From NCBI RefSeq assembly GCF_910591885.1, contig NC_063282.1:6399501-6463500 (forward strand): 64,000 nucleotides of DNA, read 5' to 3'. The DNA comes from Bombus terrestris. Its lineage: Eukaryota > Arthropoda > Insecta > Hymenoptera > Apidae. Positions within the stretch are counted from its first letter, which is position 1. Each line of letters begins with the position of its first letter. Shown here in pieces: positions 1 through 12,745 of this stretch. The translations under genes and the position numbers were made by a program. The notes below the pieces were generated by a model. The model ran no database searches. It had not been told where the DNA came from and worked only from the letters and a program-made list of their open reading frames with translations.

Positions 1-1470
1 TGGAAACTTGAGTTCTGTCTTGTTTTCCACTCTTGAACAACATAGTTCATGCTTTAATGACTGATATATGTATGTAACATGTTAACATATCAATTGCCAG
101 ATAACTTGAGCAAACTAAATTTATTTTCTCAAAAATCTTATAAAATTATTCAATTCTCGTTTTTCATATTCTAGCTAATTTCATTTTTTTGTAAGAGTTA
201 TAGATAGTAAAGTTATCGCGAGAGACACATTTTTCAAACTAATCTCATTTCGCGGTATAAAATAACATGTGTTCATAGGATATTTATGAATTTTTTAGTT
301 TGTCTACAAACACGAAATCGCGAAGTAATTGGATGCATCTGACACGGTTGTATTGGGTGCCAATTAGCTACTAATCAGTCAGTATTGAGTAGCAAGTGCA
401 AGTCATTCCGTGCATGAAATTTCTCGTCAAAACACCTAACGCAGAATTTATCATGCATCTGTCTGCAATTCCAACTTACAGGTAGTGAAATTTTTTATTT
501 TCAATTTAACCGTTTCTATTACTATGGAAATTCAATTCCTTATTAAAAAAATGTTACAGTTATAATTACAGTTAATTATTTAGTATCAAATCGTTATTGA
601 AGTTTGAACCGAAACGTTTGTTGGATTTTTACCATTGAATTTAAATTGTAAAATTCTGATTGTTATTATTTTGAATTATGGGATATGCATTTCCTTTTTG
701 CGTGTTTTTCTTTAAATTGGAAAACAAAATATGATTATCGAATAAAAAATGTCGAGAATATCAGGGCTTAAGTCTCACTACTTCGACAAGAATAGTCTCA
801 TAAAAGCGTAAGAAATTATTTAACGACTGGTACTGGTGATTCACACTGTTCTTTTTTCTCTCGTTTATCATGTTATGCGTAAGTGGCGGTTGCTTGTTCG
901 TGCTTGGTCACTATTGGCTACGTTCTTTTAGTCTTCAATTTATATTATTTAAGAACAATTGACTTGGTCGGCCGGTTGCTTTTTAGGGGGATCAATCTGA
1001 GAGTTCCGACCGTCCATAATATTAAAAGAGTCATATATATAATACGTTATGTAGCTTGCAATAAATTTCTGTCCCAATATAAATTGTTCATTCTATTCAT
1101 AGTTATTCATAGAATGATATTTTAGTCCTAGTATATAATATTGGTATCGCATAATTTTAGAGATTCGAATTGTTACAAATATCAATTATTTTGTATTAAA
1201 TTTTCCTTATCATTTTTAAAAGATTGTTATTTTGTTGATTAAAATATTTATGGGTTGTTGGATAACATTATAAGATAAGAGCCATTTTTTAAATAAATAT
1301 TAATCAATGAAGCAACAATTTTTCATGAAATAACAATGAAAATCTTATTAAAATCCCTTCTGCGATGTTTATAAAGTTTCCAGTAATATTTCAAGATTAA
1401 ATCAACTTTTTAAATAAATATTAATTGCTTTGTTTTGATGCAAATAGTGTTCGAACGAAAGCGCTTTTAT
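1..1470. other. AT-rich stretch, no gene recognised
   Basis: No reading frame here has family features, and no RNA gene or repeat family was recognised. The open frames are short (80 codons or fewer) and several begin with non-ATG codons. It may be intergenic sequence or an intron. Confidence 0.5.
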
Positions 1471-1891
1471 TGACGGTTCAATATGGCGGGCTTTTGTATT
1501 CTGCTGCCACCTAACAGCTCTTTTCGAAAGTAGATTACGATTCGAAAAGGAAGCAGCCAGTCTGTTTCGGGTATTTGGACTGGTCGGATGTACACAGATC
1601 GTGCTCTTAAATGTTAGCCGGTGACTGACTGTTTTGATGTGCTCTAATGTCATTCACTTGAACAAGTCGTGAAATCGAACTCTATTTGTTCGCGGGTGCT
1701 CACTGTTCTGTAATCGTGGAATACATCATTCGAATTTCTGTCGCTTTCGAAACCGATAATTCGATTGCTCTTTCGAGATTCGCGAGAAGTGTGTCAAAGT
1801 CGATGTAACGTGTTTCTGTGCGTCCATAGTCAACCGTAGCTGTAAGTGTCTCCGGGCTTCGGATACGGTTCCCATATTCCAATAAAAAATG
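1471..1891 (+). promoter_or_regulatory. Candidate promoter and first exon ending in ATG at a splice donor
   Basis: This block is richer in GC than its surroundings. Near its left end it has AATATGGCGGG (about 1481-1491), which resembles the YY1/Pleiohomeotic type of motif often found at the start of housekeeping genes. It ends in AAAAAATG followed at once by the strong 5' splice donor GTAAGT (GT at 1892-1893), so the ATG at 1889-1891 would be the last codon of the exon. A first exon ending just after the start codon is a known arrangement in animal genes. An antisense open frame of 70 codons (1700-1912, minus) overlaps the block and reads in a fairly protein-like way, so the reverse orientation cannot be excluded. 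What is seen is the donor and the motif; that this is a real first exon is inference. Confidence 0.3.
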
Positions 1892-2406
1892 GTAAGTCAC
1901 CGAAAGTATCATTTCATAATATTGACGTTATAAATTATGTAATCGCGAGGAAAGTAACTTGATAGAGGAAATCATTGTGATTGTCGTTGTGATTATATCT
2001 TCGTCAGTGCTGTCAAAATATTTGGGTGTCGATAAAATCTCGACTAATCGCTTGCCTTGTGGTGTGGAATCAGTAAAACATTTTTGAGATATTTAAGGCT
2101 TCAAAAATCTACAGAATGCATATAACATGCAAAAATATATGTTTAAAATATTCAAAGTAGATCAATTATTGTGATATTTAGTAGATAAGAGAAATGTTTA
2201 TTCAGATTCAATTTTTTTAATTAGAAAATCAAAGAAATATAATATCGTATTCATTATGTTATTCGTTATGTGGAATGAAATTAAATATAATAGATTCAAT
2301 TTTAATTGTGACTTTAATTCAATATTACAAGATTATCGAGTGGATTATCGAATACGAATTACGTAAATACAATATTTCAATGGTTCGTCTTAGACGATAT
2401 ATGGAT

Positions 2407-2550
2407 GGACCAATCACACGATATATTGTTTAAAAAGGACCAATTACACGACAGCAGATTCTACTTGTACATATGTAGGTATTAAAGTAATATTTCAGTT
2501 TAACAAGGACCAATCACGAGATGTATTGTTTGAGAAGAACCAATCACATT
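2407..2550 (+). repeat. Two pairs of a 30-bp CCAAT-containing repeat
   Basis: GGACCAATCAC or a near copy occurs at 2407, 2437, 2507 and 2537. The 30-bp spacing inside each pair and the 100-bp offset between pairs show a tandem doublet that was itself duplicated. The shared sequence after the CCAAT core is about CGATATATTGTTT. Confidence 0.7.
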
Positions 2551-4319
2551 GTTCGAAGGATATTTTACTGGTATTGGAAAATTCAATTTTGATTTTAACT
2601 TTATTTCAAAATTAAAAGATTATAAATAAGTTAACTAGTTGCATGTAACATATATGTAAATGTGAAACGAATTAGATCGAAGAAGTAAATAGCTAACGTT
2701 GACGTATATGGTTAGGGAAAAATTGATAAGGCAATAGGTTAATTCGATCGAATCGTCGCAGAGCTCGTATCGCGTGTGAATGAATCTTGGACGGAGCTGT
2801 GTATCGATGATGACAGCTTCGTAGAGCAGTCAAGGTTATTTCATTTCTCTCACTGTGCCTCATGAATGGATACCTGTTCTCTTTGCCCTTTAATCACCGT
2901 AAAAAATCCTAGAAATACCATCAGATGGTATACTCGATGGAAAATCTCACGTATACACACTTTTATATTAATCTAAACGTTATTTTATGTGCATCTCTAT
3001 AAGTCAAGCAGCCTCGTAGATGGAATATTCCATAATTGAGAACTTGAAACGAATGTAAGTGACGAACGAAGACTGATTTTTTAAATTGAAGAGGATATAA
3101 ACTTTATGACTGATAGAGACTCAAGTGTCAGAACAATTTATCTTATTTAATCTTATATCTTTCCATTTATAAAATTGTACTTTAGGTGAATTATTATTCT
3201 TACCAATATTATATTTAAGATTAAATGTTCCATTGTGACTACAGAAAGTATCGCACGTAACCTTATTTAAGCACTTTTTTTATCACCTCCTTTCCTTGTA
3301 TCACTTTCATAGTATTAAATTTTTGTAGTTATATGCTAGTAATACTAAATGATATGAAACCAGATCTACCAAGGTATACATATAATATAACAAGGTATAT
3401 TATAATAATACAACGGTGTAAAAGTACCCTTTGCAGCCACTGTATTTCTCAATTTTATCGAACACGCTTTCAAACCTATAATACATACGTCATATACTCA
3501 AATACTATGTTTTTCCAAGTATTCTGCGCAAGATCACGTCGAAAATACAAATTCTTGAAAACGAATAACTCTGTACAACGACAGTTCAGTTTGTAAGCAG
3601 TAAGAGCACCCCCTGGCGTATTTACAGCAGAGATGCACTTACGTGGATACTTTTAACATTCGGTTGGAGTCATTGCCACGCTTTATAAATATTCAACCGT
3701 TCTATAAACGTGTCGGCTAAGCGTCGTATCACGTGCACCGCTTCTCGTCGCGTTTTCTTACCACCGACACATATGATGCATTCTCGTCGTCGATACGGCG
3801 TTTCCTCTCGCGTCGGTGCGTGTCTCGCCACTGCTACGATGTTTTGATCGTTGCGTTGCATCTGCATACGCGTCGCACTAATTGCTTCACGTTCCTGCCT
3901 GCCCTTAATTGTTCTCATAAATGTAACGAGCGCATCGTCTCCGTGTTACGGTGACGAATGGTCAGTTTCACGATACACTGAATATCTTATGAGCACCGGT
4001 ATCGCACATTGCTTATGAAATTATATATACCATGCTCGAGAATGTTTAACATTACAAGAGACGCAAATGGCGTCACGCTTGTTTTTTTTTTTTTGCATTT
4101 TAAATTAGAATATTAAAACATCGCTGCGTAGATTAGAATATCCTTAACATTTGCTGCCTTGTTAATTTTTTATGTTTCAGCTCAGAGTTTCTTTAGTAGT
4201 TTACGAAATTCGTATGCGAACACGATTATTTATGCAGCGTTAAATCCACGATTTTCCAAAATGTACAGTTTATTTATGGTAAAATCATAAAACGGTAATT
4301 TCAATAGTTTATCTTGCAG

Positions 4320-4437
4320 GCATTTGATTTGGCGAAAGGCTTGCCACCAAATCATCGTAGAAACGCGATCAATTTTGCAGCAAGGGTTCACCATTGTAAT
4401 GGAAGATCATACGTCTCTGGGAAAATTGGTATCATCC
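4320..4437 (+). other. Candidate internal coding exon, gene unknown
   Basis: A plausible acceptor (TTTATCTTGCAG, AG at 4318-4319) and donor (CC then GTAAGC, GT at 4438-4439) bound 118 bases. Read from the first base, the block encodes 39 complete codons, beginning AFDLAKGLPPNHRRNAINFA, with glycine, proline, histidine and arginine content unlike random AT-rich DNA. That is the phase required if the upstream block at 1471-1891 contributes only its terminal ATG. A second frame through the same bases is also open (151 codons from a non-ATG start, 4324-4779), which weakens the case. The family is not recognised and no third exon was found. It could be a chance open stretch. Confidence 0.22.
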
Positions 4438-7400
4438 GTAAGCAATTCTCCCTTTCTTCCTCTTGAAACGTGCTGGCTCTCGAATCCTCACAATTTCTTA
4501 CGTGTGTTCGCTTCTTGGAAATTCCAGGTCCCCAATTCATCGTTTTCCAGCGATCGCTTTCATGAAATTCCTCAAGGTTTATTTCACAAGAAGAGATTCA
4601 AGCCCCTAATGACAAAGCGGTTAATGGAAAGACACGATTGTGTTAAGAATTTCATCGTGACGAAACACGCAGTGATCTCGTCGAAAATAAATATATTATA
4701 TACTCGTCGGATTCAGCATTATCGGCTAAGGCAAGACACGGGCACGAGGGCTCGTGCAAGTCTTTTCATTCAGAACTAATGGTTTTCCAATAATTTACGC
4801 TCACAACTAAAACCACCAGTCAAAGAGTATCGCAGACATGCACGAGCACAGGGTTAAGAGTCGGGTAACTCGGACATTCTTTCTTTTTTCTACCTCGACG
4901 ATATTGAAGGCCCGTGGATTGACAGATGACGCGTTAAACGTTAACTTTGATCCCTCTATCGTCCAAGGGCTTTTGCTTTATTCCTCGTATCCTTAATTTA
5001 TGCTCAATTCTCCGTCGTATCTTTAATACCTCAGAATTAGAATTTTCAATTCAACTTTGAAGCCTAAGAGAAAGAAAAAGTTATTTGCGTTATCGGCTAA
5101 GTAGCTTCTTAACGTCAGTTTGATTGCTCTTATGGAAAAGAATTGTAGAAGATTTTGTACTTATTTAGAATTCCTTCCACTGTTTGTATTTTATTGTAAA
5201 AATTGTATTTATAGTGTTGTATGTATAGTAATCGTAACATAGTGTTGGAGTTATTCTCTTCACAAGTTCCTTCTCTGTTATGTACTAAATCATACTACAT
5301 AGATTATCCTCGTAATGTTAGAGTAATGTTAAATTTACATAGAGTTGTATGTAACGTTATATTCGCAATATGCGTTGAAAGTGATATTCATGGTGTTAGA
5401 TCCGTTCTACTCACGATTGGAATTTTTCCAAAACGGAGATAAGTACAGGAAACAATGTGTAAGATCTGCATTTATCTGGAGGATACGTTTGTCAGTTTAT
5501 GCAAGAATTTACGAGCACGTACAACAATATTTGAAAGTAGAGATTTTTCCACTAAAGTCGAACTTTACATTCAGTTTCCTTAAATTACAAACTTTCCCAC
5601 TTGGCTGTTAATCTCTCTGCGAAGCTTCTGCGACTCGTTAATCATAATAACCGTTCTATACCAAAAATTCATCCCATACCAAAGAATCATTTTTCTTCGT
5701 TTCAATCTTCCCCGCGTTGAATTAATCTTTCTCTCTCGAATTCGTACGAAACAACCGTCTCTTCCCATCTCGAATTCGCAGCCCGAAGATTTTACCACTT
5801 TCCCGCTAAACTCTCCGAAGCTCCTCCGATTTTCATTCATCGTAACCGTTTAATGCAAAACACTCGTTCCTCCTGTTCCTGATTTTATCCCAAGCGATCG
5901 TGCTCCTTCTTGCTTCCAACGTACGTCGAACACTCGTTCCTCTCTCTCGATTCTACACCAGAGAATCGTTCTTGGTCTCGATCTTCCACCAAACATCCGT
6001 TACTCGTCAAACGTATGAAAAACCTTGTAACGAAAAAAGGTGGAAGAAGAAACGAGCGAATGGCAAAAACACGGAGGAACGTAACGGGCTCGGAAGATCG
6101 CGCGTGAAATCACTTTCGTTGTGAAAATCGGTACGCTGGCGCATCGATGGCGCGATTATAATCGGCACGTGCAGCTAGTAACGGCATTCCTGGTTGCCGT
6201 TCCCTCGCGAAAGCGGCTTGTTTCGACGCTCCGTCCCGAGAACTAGGCGAATCCGACTCGTGTTCAACACGAGTCGCTCGATTTCATCTGGAAAATAGAC
6301 GACGACCGAATGCAGAAGGCGGTGTTTTCACAGCTGCGACGATGCGTTCTGTGTTTCGCCGCTTTATGATCGTTTGTTTCTGTTGAACAATCTCGACACG
6401 ACGACGTTAGCACGTGACGAGGAACTCGCAAACGCCACCGGTATTTCATTTCCGTCTCTATTTTCGAGAAATATTCCGCGTATCGTTGATATTAATTGAA
6501 AATAAAGCGTTATGTTTTGTTGATCGGATTCACCTTGTAATTATACAAAATTAAATAATTATTTAGTAAAGTAGCAATAAGATGATTATGAATGACTCGA
6601 ATTATCGCCTTCTGTATGAAACTAGCATAAGACTAGAATTATGTTCACGCGTTTGCTCGTTACTGTACATTTTCTATTCCACTTTCGTGAAAATACTCGG
6701 AAAATCGTGGGTATTGATGGTGTTTGGATAATCAACGAATTTATCGTAGATTCTTCGGAGATCGAAATCGAAGTTGAGATTCAGATCCTCCACGTGACAA
6801 AAGGATACGAGTTTCATTTACAGGCAAATTATATAGCGAAGGTTGTAAGAAATGTGAAGCTAAGCTTCTCGAGTTTCTTCAGGGTTTGGTTGCTTGGATC
6901 CTTCCTAGCTTCATAACGCAGCTAATTATTTTCTTTAGTATAGTATCGATTTTCATTCTCCTTAAATTTCTAATTTTATTCATAGGATCTTGAACGAAAT
7001 TGCTGTAGATTGTCCTCTTAAAATGGAGAAATCTTTTCTTTTTTTTTTTTTTACGTACGAAAGATTCGACTTTCCACTTGGAAAAATCGATTTTTACCTG
7101 ATCACTGGCTGACTCTAAGTTATCAATTTCCTGGAACAGAATTTCCAACATTCGTCACGCACGAAAGTGCAGTAAGCGATCCCAGGGATTGGTTTTTCGT
7201 TTATGAGGGGGAGAGACGTTGGATGTAAATCGACGATAAATCGTGCGGAGGGTAACCATCGCGGAATACGATGCCGATGTGTTAGATTAGATTAGCTGCG
7301 ATAAGACTGTGGGTTATTTATTTCGAAGCAGCCTTTCTCGAAACTCTCCACGAGCAAAACGACATACATATTCAAACGAGTGCTCAGCGTTTCTCACTCG

Positions 7401-7708
7401 ACTGCTTCTTTGTCGAGCTAATTTAATTACACCGTGTATCGATGTATTTTGTTACCGATCATGTAACCGATTGTGATAGCAATCCTGCGATTCCATTTAA
7501 AATTCGTCGCGTAGATTATTGCGAAAACTAGTTCTTAACTGCTTTGCATCTATGGCTCTTCAGGACGATATATTTCGTATTTTCTTGGTTGAAACACGAG
7601 CCTGGTGGACTTTATTCAATGCAGCTGAACTTCCATATCTTAAAATTCCACTTTGAACTTTGTTTGGAGAATACATCGTCCCATTTTTTGATCGTTGCAC
7701 GTTGTACA
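4438..7708. other. No gene recognised
   Basis: Only short frames without family features are present. The segment 5580-6010 is pyrimidine-rich and has loosely repeated phrases: AACACTCGTTCCTC occurs near 5861 and again near 5930. A GC-richer patch lies at 6130-6440. Nothing supports an exon. Confidence 0.5.
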
Positions 7709-7906
7709 TTGATCAGTCAGCTGTTGCGACGTCTTTGAAAAGCGTGTGGCGGAAAGTAAGCGATGACGAGTATACTCGTCAAACACAGAGTGTGCGTGAC
7801 TGTTGTAATAATAGAATCGAGTCGTAACGAGACGACTGTTTTATTTTTTAACTAGACGCAATTCCTTTGTGACGAGTATACTCGTCAGAAACAGCTGATT
7901 GGTTAA
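7709..7906 (+). mobile_element. TTAA/palindrome short inverted-repeat element, copy 1 (deleted)
   Basis: The left end matches TTAACCAGTTAGCTGTT at 14 of 17 positions (7709-7725), and the right end matches its reverse complement at 15 of 17 (7890-7906). Two perfect GACGAGTATACTCGTC palindromes lie at 7765-7780 and 7871-7886. Compared with longer copies, the AT-rich centre (the part with GCAAATTGTAACTAC) has been lost. No coding capacity. Confidence 0.85.
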
Positions 7907-9148
7907 AGGCCAATAACGTCTCGTTGATAAAAGGCGGATTTGTACGACGCTAAACGTAAGTTTAGTATTCTTAAAATACTATACTCTTCTTTTGATAGCA
8001 GGCAGTTGTACATATTGAAGAATTAAACACGTGAATGTACATTTAGAGGCCAAATTTCAACTTTCTGAACAGTGGAGAGATAAATAACGAAGTAAGTGTT
8101 GTATATTTCCCGAGTCGTCTTAGTTAGCGAGTGATTGTTTAATTATTATTTGAGGACCCCGCATGGGTTAAGGTCAGGGTAAGTGTGAAGAAAGTGAAGA
8201 AAGCGAGTTGTCTTTGACGCGAGGGTGAGAACCAAGAGGGTGCTCAAAGGTTTATTTAGCTCTCTGCTACGAGTGTTAGTTTTTTGTTGTTTGAGATAAA
8301 TCCAGGGATACTCTCCCTCTTCCGAAATCTTAATTTTTTCTCTTCTTAAGTATACCATTCTTATTTTAGAATTTTCTTCCTGACTCTGAGATTCTTACTT
8401 TGGGAATTTCTACTATGAAATTTTATTTCTACGGTATTTTTCTCTTGGAACGTATATACACAAGTAAAGCGTTTAGCAATATTCTGCTTTCGTAGGATTT
8501 TTAAAACACGAGCGAAGACGAAAAGAACGAGAGATGAAGAAGGAGGAACGTTCTTCTGCCTGATAAAACAGATTTGTGAAATCATGGCACGTACTTTTTC
8601 TCTTTTTCGTTGGTCGACTAGATTTTTGCCCGAGTATCATCCGGAGCGAGCAATTGAGCATAATCGAGTGACCAATTAAAGCCAGGATTCTTTTTGTGAG
8701 GGAATTTAAAGCGACACGACTACGTCGCCCCGTTAAACAAATAGGACAATCAAAGGGACACCCTTTAGATTGCAGAGAAACGATGCGGATGAGTCGAATA
8801 ATTCAATAAAAGAGGGTCCCTGCCTGTGGATGTCGTGGACCGAAGGTCATCCAGAAAATTAGACAGTCAAATCGTAGAGTTTATTTTCTGAAGTATCATT
8901 AGCTTCGAACAAAAGCTGATCTTGATTAATTTACGGTAATTAAGAAAATTCTCGCGGAATTTGTTTAATTGTATATATTGTTTAATTGTATTATTGAAAA
9001 TTGTATATATACCTTGTAAAATTTTCATCAAGGAATACTACGAGCTAATATTCTTGCAAGTCTCGGAATATGGTGAAACATTGTTCGAAAAATATCGGAA
9101 GGTAACATTTCTCCAAGCCTTGGATATCGCAAAGTATCCACCAAATTC
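7907..9148. other. No gene recognised
   Basis: This is AT-rich sequence with short frames in all phases and no motif, RNA or repeat family that I recognise. Confidence 0.5.
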
Positions 9149-9316
9149 ACTAGTATTTTTATAATATTACTAGTATTATATATCACTAGTATTATAATTA
9201 ATACTAGTAATAGTAATACTAGTAATAGTAGTAATAGTAGTAATAGTAATAATAGTAATACCAGTAATAGTAGTAATAGTAGTAGTAATATCACTAGTAT
9301 TTTATAATTTCACTAG
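9149..9316. repeat. Imperfect TAG/TAA trinucleotide microsatellite
   Basis: The tract is built of ACTAGTAATAGTAGTAATAG-type units with interruptions. It is flanked by two similar CACTAGTATTTT(T)ATAAT phrases, at the left edge and near 9291. The antisense leucine-rich frame at 9028-9294 is only a translation of this repeat. Confidence 0.9.
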
Positions 9317-9344
9317 GTAAAACAACGAGCTGGAGAGTTTTCGT

Positions 9345-9499
9345 TTAACCAGTTGGCTGTCTTTGACGAGTATACTCGTCACGAAGAAATGGCAATAGTC
9401 CGTGTTACGACGAGTATACTCGTCGTCGCTTACTTTTTACACATTCCAGGCACGCACTTTTCAAAGTTTTCAAACAGGTCGCAACAGCTAACTGGTTAA
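9345..9499 (-). mobile_element. TTAA/palindrome element, copy 2 (deleted)
   Basis: The left inverted repeat (9345-9361) matches at 15 of 17 positions and the right one (9483-9499) is perfect. Both ends begin or finish with TTAA. Perfect palindromes occur at 9365-9380 and 9409-9424. The order of internal blocks is the reverse complement of copy 1. At 155 bp it is the shortest two-ended copy. Confidence 0.88.
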
Positions 9500-10874
9500 G
9501 AGTTTTATGAATTCTTATGAAAGAGAAGATGCAAAAAGGAAACGTTTGGCCCATTTCAATTCTTTTCGTTATGTACTCAAAGATTATTATTGGTAGAAAC
9601 TTACCAAACACGTTCTCCTCGTCGTCGTAGATCTTTCGCTATAGATAGCAATTTTATAAAATGGTCTAACGAATAAAGCCTTAAGAAACAAGATAAACGG
9701 CGGTATTTTCACGGAACTTGGAGAACATAATAAGCTTCGCTTCCACAAAGAATATTATCAGAAATCGTTTTGTGGATAGTTCTGCAACGATCGAACCCCT
9801 TTCTGGTCGCGGCACAGCGAACGAGCAGCGGAAAGGGAGAGGCGGATTATTCGCTGGCTCGGCGTCTCCGCTTGCATGGTCGACAGAACCCAGTGCGGAG
9901 TTGCGATTCTCGATTACGAACTCTCGTTGACCGGGTAAAGAGTTTCCAGACTGCTTTTCCTCTGTAAACACGACCGCCATCCGGCCATCGATCCGCTGCA
10001 AGTTTCATGATTCGCGCGTTTCTTGATCACCACCGCGCTCCTTCGATTCTTGGAATTTCAAATTGCTAATCGTAAATCCCAATGACTGTAAACACGTCCA
10101 ACTTGTGTATAAGATATTCCTCGGAATCGATGATATCATTTATGATTTTCGAAGCGTGCCGAAGGTGTACTTTCGCATATACAGAAATATACAGAAGCGT
10201 GGAACAAGGAACAAAGCACGACGAAAGAGAGTGCGTCATCTACGAATCGAAGAGGCTCTCGCGCGTGCAGCACGATCGATCTTTGCAAACGTATCGCATT
10301 TGCAATTGCGGACTATTCGAGCGTGTCAGTGCAAGTAAAGCGGGTTTTCTACTTTCCACGGTTGTTCGTACTTTGAATCTCAGCGAAGAAGTTTCAGCTC
10401 TGCCCCGAAGAAGCGAATTGTAACGTTGAGGAAACACGTTGGCGCAAAAGTGCAACGCGTAACGCGATTGAATGAAACCAAGTTGCTTCCTCGTCGATAA
10501 GACGAATTTAGCACGACTTCTGTTGATTTATACGTCGATCCAGATTGGTTAAACACGTACGAAGGTCTCTTGTCGCGTTACGGAACAACTGATAAATTTA
10601 TTTGATCAGTTTATCAGCCCCGAGGAAGATTTTCAGACGGCGGAAGGTGGAGAACGTGGCTCGAGGCACGTCTTACTTACACGATGCTCTATTTACGGAG
10701 AACGTCTCGACGTTATGTTAATCAGAAAAATAATTTATGCGAAGACAAACACGTGCGACTTTACATGAGAAAATTTCTTATCTTCAGGATTCTCGTCGAA
10801 TAACTAAGTATATACATATATGTAGAAAATCATGGGTGAAACTTCATTTTCGAGCGCACCGATTTTTCTGACCT
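9500..10874. other. No gene recognised
   Basis: The part from about 9700 to 10460 is richer in GC and has overlapping open frames on both strands, up to 113 codons. None has domain features, consistent splice signals or an obvious coding bias, so it is left unassigned. Confidence 0.4.
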
Positions 10875-11000
10875 TTATCCATTTAGCTGTTTTCGACGAG
10901 TATACTCGTCACGAAGGAATGGCGATATTCTGTGTTACGACGAGCATACTCGCCATGCGTAAAAACTAGTTACAATTTGCTGTTTAAGTTGGAATTTTAG
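10875..11000 (-). mobile_element. TTAA/palindrome element, copy 3 (one end missing)
   Basis: One terminal repeat remains (10875-10891, 15 of 17), followed by a perfect palindrome at 10895-10910 and a decayed one at 10939-10954 (GACGAGCATACTCGCC). Similarity to the family runs on through GTTACAATTTGCTGTT to about 11000 and then stops, so the other terminus is absent. Confidence 0.8.
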
Positions 11001-11870
11001 TGAGAACTAAAATATGTTCGTAAATTTTAAAATGAATTTTGAATATTTGAATATCACTGTAATTGAATAATCGAATACTAATTTTATTGGAGGGAGATCA
11101 TTATTTCGAAACTTTCGCGTATCGAAACTTGTACATGGAAACGAAGTTTCACCAAAATCATTCGAGTCAAGGAAGATGGAACACAGAGGAACGTCAGTTG
11201 GAGCGTATACAGATACTTGCAGCGTTTATTCCAATTTTCACGGCGCGAATGTATAGGAAATCAATATTTTCAGGCGACGAGCCGCGTTACGACAGCACCG
11301 ATGCAGCCAGCAATAAACGCAATCTGATCAGATAATTGCTCGAGCTTATTCAATGGGCGTTTCAGCCTATTTGAGGCTGATTCTTTCGTCAATAAAGATC
11401 ATCAGCCGGAAGACGTTATCCACGGTCGTTTCTTCTTCGTTGGTCCTGTGAATGCTCATCGGAAAAAAGAAGACGCTCGAAGACGAGGCAGCTCGAGGAA
11501 CGAGCTTAACTTCACGCTTCTAATCGAGAACAAAGTCGACGATGACAGAGTGTTGCGAAAGGAAGAGCGTTAAAAAGATGGTACGATAGTGTCAGGATGT
11601 GGAAGGATTCGGATACCATTTGTTTAGACTGTTCGGTCTCCTAGAAACGACCACGTCCTCGTCGATGTGCCGTTGTAAGGACGGGGGCTGGTTGGCACGC
11701 ATGCGCCCCATTGCCAGTCGATAACACCACCGATACGACATAGCAGCACCGAGGCAACCAGCCGCGTTGCCAGCTGCAACATTGACACAGCGATCCACTT
11801 TGCTAATCTCGGTGTCATCCTGTTAACTCTTGGCCAACGACCACTTCGATATGCTTAGAAACAGCTGTGG
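11001..11870. other. No gene recognised
   Basis: Mixed-composition sequence. A moderately GC-rich patch at 11590-11820 has open frames on the minus strand, but they overlap in several phases and show no recognisable domain. Confidence 0.45.
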
Positions 11871-11895
11871 TCTCTCTCTCTCTCTCTCTTTCTCT
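11871..11895. repeat. (TC)n microsatellite
   Basis: A run of TC dinucleotides with one TTT interruption, lying just left of the degenerate tandem array. Confidence 0.95.
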
Positions 11896-11913
11896 GGATT
11901 TATGAGCTACTTA

Positions 11914-12745
11914 GGAATCTTTGACTGGTTGCGGTGGCTCAAGATTTGTCTTCCTACAGTTCTCTTTCTTCTTTTGTTTTTGTGTTTTTAACTATTTGAT
12001 AGTTAGAGGAGCTTTAAAACAGGAGTATGTTTTGAAACCTCTAGTTCGCAGGGATGACTTGGTAATAATTTAGGAATCTTTGTTTGGTAACGGCGGTTCC
12101 GGATTCTTCCTACCACAATTTTCATTTAACCGTTTGACTGTTAACTGTTTGATAGTTAGGCGAGTTTTAGACAGAAGCGCATTTTGCAATGTCTGTTGGG
12201 ATAACTCAGGAATCTTTGGTTGAGAGCGGTGGTTCGAGGTTTTTCTTGCTACAACTTTCTCTTAACTGTTTGATAGTTAGGGAAGTTTTAAACAGAGGCG
12301 TATTTTGGAATTTTAACTTTGCAGGGACAACAGAGGTTTCTTTCTTAAACTATTTGATACTTTAGTTAATGTAACCTTCGGTAGAGATGCGTTCTGGTGT
12401 CTTCCATTGGTAGGGGTGGCTTTTCGTCTCAGCTGAAATTGTTTTAACCGTATATTCGATGTTAGGCAGATCTTTAAATAGCGCCGCTATTTTGGAATCT
12501 TTGGTTGATAAAGCGAGAATTGGTGACTGAGGGTTGGTCTTGGGGACTAAGGGTGACTAAGGGTTCAGTTTCGTTTCGCTATTTAGCCCTTGAGGTAATT
12601 TTAGGCAGGCATAGTATTTTGGAATCTTTAGGAGCTAAGGGTGGCTGAGCATTCGTTTTGCCACAGTTTCTTTCAATAGTTTGATGTTTAAGGAAATCTT
12701 AAATAAGACTGGTATCTTGGAATCTTCGGTTACTAGTTTACTTTT
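11914..12745 (+). repeat. Degenerate tandem array, GGAATCTTTGGTTG family
   Basis: GGAATCTTT or a near copy recurs at 11914, 12073, 12209, 12494, 12621 and 12719, with a partial match near 12306. Better-preserved units then read GCGGTGGTTC, a pyrimidine-rich stretch, AACTGTTTGATAGTTAGG, and TTTTAAACAGAGGCGTATTTT. Units are about 100-190 bp and heavily diverged by substitutions and indels. No coding frame runs through it. Confidence 0.8.

Noticed and set aside
4324..4779. 151-codon plus-strand frame
   Set aside because: It begins with TTG, overlaps the better exon-like frame at 4320-4437 and has no recognisable features; kept only as a caution against that exon model.
9028..9294. Leucine-rich minus-strand frame
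   Set aside because: It is a translation of the TAG/TAA microsatellite.
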